This document shows positions 5,949 to 8,380 of a DNA stretch of 8,380 bases, one piece after another; within the stretch, counting starts at the first letter, position 1, and each line of letters begins with the position of its first letter. The DNA is from LMUY01 sp964244655. GTDB taxonomy: Bacteria; Pseudomonadota; Alphaproteobacteria; Acetobacterales; Acetobacteraceae. The position numbers and the translations under genes are program-made. The stretch is from NCBI GenBank assembly GCA_964244655.1, contig CAXTJU010000123.1:1-8380 (forward strand). The letters are read 5' to 3'. The notes beneath the pieces are model-generated. The model saw nothing but the letters and a program-made list of their open reading frames with translations, was not told where the DNA came from and searched no databases.

Positions 5949-6263
5949 TCATGTCCGCAACCGGCGGTCGAGCTCCGCCATGGCAAAATACGCGCTGGCC
6001 TGGCGCAAGATCTCGTTGGCCTGGCGCAGCTCCCGGTTCCGCGCTCCAGCGCCTTGATCCGTTCGCGGTCAGCACTCGTCGGACCAGGCCGCTGCCCGCC
6101 GTCACGCTCGGCCTGGCGCACCCACTTGCGCAGCGTCTGCGCCGTGCAGCCGATCTTGGCCGATACCGAGTTGATGGCCGCCCACTGCGTCGAGTGATCG
6201 CCGCTAACCCCCCAGCACCAGACACACCGCCCGCTCCCGCACCTCCAACAAGTCGCTCGCCAC
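5949..6263 (-). pseudogene. IS3-family orfA (helix-turn-helix protein), frameshifted
   Basis: From a GTG at 6263 the minus strand reads VASDLLEVRERAVCLVLGG and reaches a stop. The next frame continues with GDHSTQWAAINSVSAKIGC and TAQTLRKWVRQAERDGGQRP, then reaches IKALER. After another shift it reads NRELRQANEILRQASAYFAM and AELDRRLRT, ending at TGA 5951-5949. This is the standard IS3 orfA: an N-terminal helix-turn-helix that recognises the IS ends, then a leucine-zipper-like ALERENRELRQANEIL helix for multimerisation. At least two frameshifts make it non-functional. The exact original start is uncertain. Confidence 0.78.
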
Positions 6264-6301
6264 AACCTTCTCGTCGTCAGCGCTCCATCCTCTCAAGCGT
6301 T

Positions 6302-6330
6302 AAAGCCCCCGACAAACCCAGAGCAGTTCA
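6302..6330 (-). repeat. Terminal inverted repeat of the IS3 element (orfA-proximal end)
   Basis: Read on the minus strand from 6330 it starts TGAACTGCTC, then TGGGTTTGTCGGGGGC. Partner of 5052-5080. Confidence 0.78.
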
Positions 6331-6936
6331 GGTCGAGCCGTACCCAGTCCTCTAGATAGAAGTCGTCGCGGCGGGAGGGCGGGACGTTGAACACGATGCA
6401 TGCGCGCGGCGGGTCGGCGTCCGGCTCCGTGCGCACCTGGAGGACCAGCAACCCGGCGGCCTGGTTCGCGTCTGCCAACATCCGCTGGTAGGCGGTGTTG
6501 CCGAGCGCCTGGGCGACGGCTTCGGCGAAGACCTGGCCGGCTTGGGCCGGGTGCCCCTACGCCAGCAGCGCCTGGGCGGCGGCGGCCTTGTCCGGCACTT
6601 CCTCGGCGGCCTGGTAGGATTGCCACGCCGCGTCCAGCGCGGGTCGGGCGGGGTGCGCTTCATCTCGGCCTGCGACAGTTACAGCCACAATCCGGCGCTG
6701 GCCTTCGACTGGCCCAGCCGGCTTTCCAGCGCGGCGGCGGCAATGACGGCCCGCGCTTCCACCTTGCCGCGGCCGTCCGGCGTGCCACCAGCGGGGAACA
6801 ACCTGGACAGGGCGGCCGCGAACTAGGCGCCGTCGGCGTCAAGGCCGGGAAGGTCGAAATCAACCGCGCGAACTGGACAGGCGAGACAGGCTAGCAACGC
6901 GGCCAGGCATGGTGCACGCTTAGGCAGGCTGGTCAT
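6331..6936 (-). pseudogene. Alpha-2-macroglobulin-family protein, 5' fragment with nonsense and frameshift mutations
   Basis: From ATG 6936 the minus strand encodes a signal-peptide-like start: MTSLPKR, then hydrophobic APCLAALLACLACPVRA, probably cleaved near VRA-VDF. It continues FDLPGLDADGA, amber stop (6825-6823), FAAALSRLFPAGGTPDGRGK, an Ala-rich helical stretch to SAGLWL, ochre stop (6681-6679), then LSQAEMKRTPPDPR. A shift near 6640 leads to ALDAAWQSYQAAEEVPDKAA, another amber stop (6559-6557), AYQRMLADANQAAGLLVLQV, RTEPDADPPRACIVF and PSRRDDFYLEDWVRLDLN at the IS3 boundary. I recognise this as the N-terminus of very large (often over 1,600 residues) bacterial alpha-2-macroglobulins, secreted or lipid-anchored protease traps in the cell envelope. 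That family call is from memory and is moderate. The rest of the gene is absent and the fragment cannot be functional. Confidence 0.55.
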
Positions 6937-7209
6937 GGCCGCTTCTCGCGTCGTGGGAGGTTAGACTGATGAACCAAACGGTGCCAAGTATCTGAAGTGG
7001 CAAGATGCTGTTCTGCACCCGCAGAGGGACAGCCATTTCTTTAGTTACAAACCAAGCGTCCAGAGAACTTCATCCTCCAGCGGAGTCTAGGGTAGAGTTT
7101 CAGTCTCGGCCGTACAGCTTGCCTGTGATTTCCGCCACATGGCAGCCCCGGAAGCGCTTGCTACCGATCGGCGGCGGGAGGCAGCACCGAGTTGCATCGC
7201 CGTATGTCT
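6937..7209. other. Intergenic stretch without a supported gene
   Basis: Lower GC than the flanks around 6960-7100, with no open frame that looks coding and no recognisable RNA gene. It should contain the promoter of the macroglobulin fragment (minus strand) and the 3' region of the helicase transcript, but I cannot point to convincing -35/-10 boxes or to IS ends. Confidence 0.5.
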
Positions 7210-7238
7210 GGGGGACAAGGCCATCGGCCTCGCCCCCC
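7210..7238 (-). terminator. Strong hairpin after the DEAD-box helicase gene
   Basis: On the minus strand two 13-nt arms (GGGGGGCGAGGCC and GGCCTTGTCCCCC) flank a GAT loop and pair completely if two G-U wobbles are allowed. On the plus strand the same two positions become A-C mismatches, so the structure fits RNA made from the helicase strand. It starts 7 nt after the stop codon. No U-run follows, so it may act as a transcript-end stabiliser or a U-less terminator. Confidence 0.65.
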
Positions 7239-7245
7239 TGGCAAA

Positions 7246-8380
7246 TCAGGCGGCCAGCGCGTCCATCTCCGCCACGGGCAGGCGGGTGCGGATCAGCTTC
7301 TCGATGCCGCGCAGGTGCGGCCGCTCGGTCGAGTCGCAAAAGCTGATCGCCTCCCCGGCATGGCCCGCCCGCGCGGTGCGGCCGATGCGGTGGACGTAGC
7401 TCTCCGGCACGTTCGGCAGGTCGAAGTTGATGACGTGGGTGATGCCGTCCACATCGATACCGCGGGCCGCGATGTCCGTCGCGATCAATACCGGCACGCT
7501 GCCGTCCTTGAATGCGGCCAAGGCGCGCTCGCGCTGCCCTTGGCTCTTGTTGCCGTGGATGGCGGCGGCACGTTGGCCGGACGCCTCCAGGTGTTGCACG
7601 ACCTTGTCCGCGCCGTGCTTGGTGCGAGTGAACACCAGCGTGCGGCCCATGCCCTTGCGCTTGAGGATGGCGGACAGCAACGCACGCTTGCGGGGCGCCT
7701 CGACGAACACGACGGTCTGCTCCACCCGGTCGGCGGTTTTGGCGACGGGGGTGACGGCGACGTGCACCGGGTCCCGCAGCAGCGCGCCGGCCAGGCTCTC
7801 GATCTCCTTCGGCATGGTCGCGCTGAAGAACAGCGTCTGCCGCACCTTGGGGATGTAAGAGACGATCTTCTTGATCGGCACGATGAAACCGAGGTCGAGC
7901 ATGTGGTCCGCTTCGTCCAGCACCAGCACTTCGACGTTGCCGAGGTTCACCGCGCGGTCGTTCAGGTGGTCCAGCAGGCGGCCCGGCGTGCACACCAGCA
8001 CATCAACGCCGTTGTCCACCGCGCGGGCCTGGCGCGGCTTCGGCACGCCGCCGAACATCAAGGCAACGCGGATCGGCGACCCGGCGGCGTACTCGCGGAA
8101 GCTCTCGGCGATCTGGCTGGCCAGCTCGCGAGTGGGCGCCATCACAAGGCAGCGCACGCCGCGCTTGCCCGGGTGCTTCCGGTTGGCGAGCATGTTGTGG
8201 ATGATGGGCAGGGCGAAGGCGGCGGTCTTGCCGGTGCCGGTCTGGGCGATGCCCTGGACGTCATGGCCGGTCAGCACGTGCGGGATGGCCTGTTGCTGGA
8301 TCGGCGTCGGATCGACGTAGCCCTTGGCGGTCAGCGCGGCGAGCAGCGGCGCGGCCAGGCCGAGGTCTTGGAAGGATGAC
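7246..8380 (-). CDS. DEAD-box ATP-dependent RNA helicase (RhlE-like), N-terminus cut by the window edge
   Basis: 377 visible residues; only a few N-terminal residues are missing past 8380. All superfamily 2 helicase motifs are present in order: Q motif (SFQDLGL...GYVDPTPIQQQAIP, about 2-33), motif I AQTGTGKT (45-52), Ia PTREL (82-86), Ib TPGR (131-134), II DEAD (155-158), III SAT (186-188), V ATDIAARGID (300-309) and VI HRIGRTAR (330-337). These couple ATP hydrolysis to local unwinding of RNA duplexes, for example in ribosome assembly, mRNA turnover or cold adaptation. There is almost no C-terminal extension after motif VI (it ends PVAEMDALAA), so it is a minimal core enzyme; RhlE is the closest subgroup by eye. 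The gene is transcribed towards the mobile region and ends in a strong hairpin. It looks intact and is probably native chromosomal sequence. Confidence 0.93.
   Translation of the reverse strand, partial: SSFQDLGLAAPLLAALTAKGYVDPTPIQQQAIPHVLTGHDVQGIAQTGTGKTAAFALPIIHNMLANRKHPGKRGVRCLVMAPTRELASQIAESFREYAAGSPIRVALMFGGVPKPRQARAVDNGVDVLVCTPGRLLDHLNDRAVNLGNVEVLVLDEADHMLDLGFIVPIKKIVSYIPKVRQTLFFSATMPKEIESLAGALLRDPVHVAVTPVAKTADRVEQTVVFVEAPRKRALLSAILKRKGMGRTLVFTRTKHGADKVVQHLEASGQRAAAIHGNKSQGQRERALAAFKDGSVPVLIATDIAARGIDVDGITHVINFDLPNVPESYVHRIGRTARAGHAGEAISFCDSTERPHLRGIEKLIRTRLPVAEMDALAA

Larger units (their letters stand above)
5090..5952 (-). pseudogene. IS3-family transposase orfB (integrase-like), frameshifted
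   Basis: The frame begins at ATG 5952 with MIAFIDDHWQAYGVEPICKV, overlapping the orfA stop by ATGA. A shift after IALST leads to HEANFGVYGVR. A deletion then removes the segment normally between GVYGVR and RAMGLQG. The rve integrase core follows: CPLDHVNRQFRAP, then LWVSGFTCVATWSGFVYVAF, VSRTAHASFVLDTLEQALH, NALAETINGLFKAEVIHRRG and WVDWFNNRRLLEPIGNIP. The first catalytic Asp (family WVSDFTYVATW) is Gly here; the Glu in LAETINGL remains. A tandem 5-bp repeat breaks the frame at 5364-5378. A missing base near 5148 shifts the tail, whose original end is probably AQTQAQALAA-stop at 5090. It is inactive by several independent lesions. Confidence 0.82.
5052..6330 (-). mobile_element. Degenerate IS3-family insertion sequence
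   Basis: A 1279-bp element with imperfect terminal inverted repeats: the left end starts TGAGCTGCCC and the inverted right end starts TGAACTGCTC. Both then share GGGTTTGTCGG, with one single-base gap; about 24 of 29 aligned positions agree. The termini are TG...CA as in IS3 elements. On the minus strand it carries orfA then orfB, overlapping by ATGA, the usual IS3 layout. Both genes have several frameshifts. The three bases outside each end (CCA and GGT) do not match, and the flanks belong to different genes (tnpA and an alpha-2-macroglobulin), so this is not a simple insertion. Confidence 0.85.

Noticed and set aside
4501..6300. CRISPR array or other regular repeats in the mobile region
   Set aside because: The only tandem repeats are the 5-bp and 17-bp slippage duplications and the IS ends; there is no repeat-spacer pattern.
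7100..7993. A 297-codon minus-strand open frame overlapping the helicase
   Set aside because: Arg/Gly/Pro-rich composition in a frame shifted from the real helicase frame, with no recognisable domain.
7192..8379. A 395-codon open frame on the plus strand across the helicase gene
   Set aside because: It is the antisense shadow of a high-GC gene. The minus strand encodes all helicase motifs, while the plus frame shows only His/Arg/Val-rich sequence without any family pattern.

Overview
The window is high-GC bacterial DNA, most likely from an alphaproteobacterium. An Acetobacteraceae/Rhodospirillales or sphingomonad-like host is a guess from codon use and protein style, not from a marker gene. 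It is an accessory region: a small, apparently intact oxidoreductase cluster on the left, a housekeeping-type RNA helicase on the right, and between them about 4.2 kb of layered, decaying mobile DNA.

Left (1-2613): the window opens inside an IS630-type transposase gene on the minus strand (N-terminus only). Next is a LysR-family regulator (minus), transcribed divergently from two plus-strand genes: a DODA-type class III extradiol dioxygenase and an FMN-dependent azoreductase/quinone reductase (azoR). The regulator probably controls the pair through the 78-bp gap that separates it from the dioxygenase. A role in handling an aromatic, quinone or catechol compound is inferred.

Middle (2671-5051): this is the remnant of a Tn3-family transposon in the order res site, tnpR, tnpA. 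A 28-bp dyad plus further half-site-like repeats precede a serine resolvase gene. An IS630-family element (3294-4469, TA target duplication) interrupts that gene. Removing the element and one TA joins the two halves in frame. The tnpA that follows survives only as pieces of its N-terminal part in two alternating frames, with two in-frame stops.

Middle right (5052-6936): a degenerate IS3-family element (5052-6330, minus strand, recognisable TG...CA inverted repeats) separates the tnpA remnant from the 5' end of a broken gene on the minus strand that looks like a bacterial alpha-2-macroglobulin. The sequences flanking the IS3 element do not match. It therefore sits at a deletion or recombination junction that removed the rest of tnpA and most of the macroglobulin gene.

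Right (6937-8380): a mostly empty intergenic stretch is followed by a DEAD-box RNA helicase (minus, missing only its extreme N-terminus). A 13-bp hairpin lies 7 nt after its stop codon.

I see no convincing new biological system. The most informative content is the nested insertion history and the slippage-type damage in the mobile elements.
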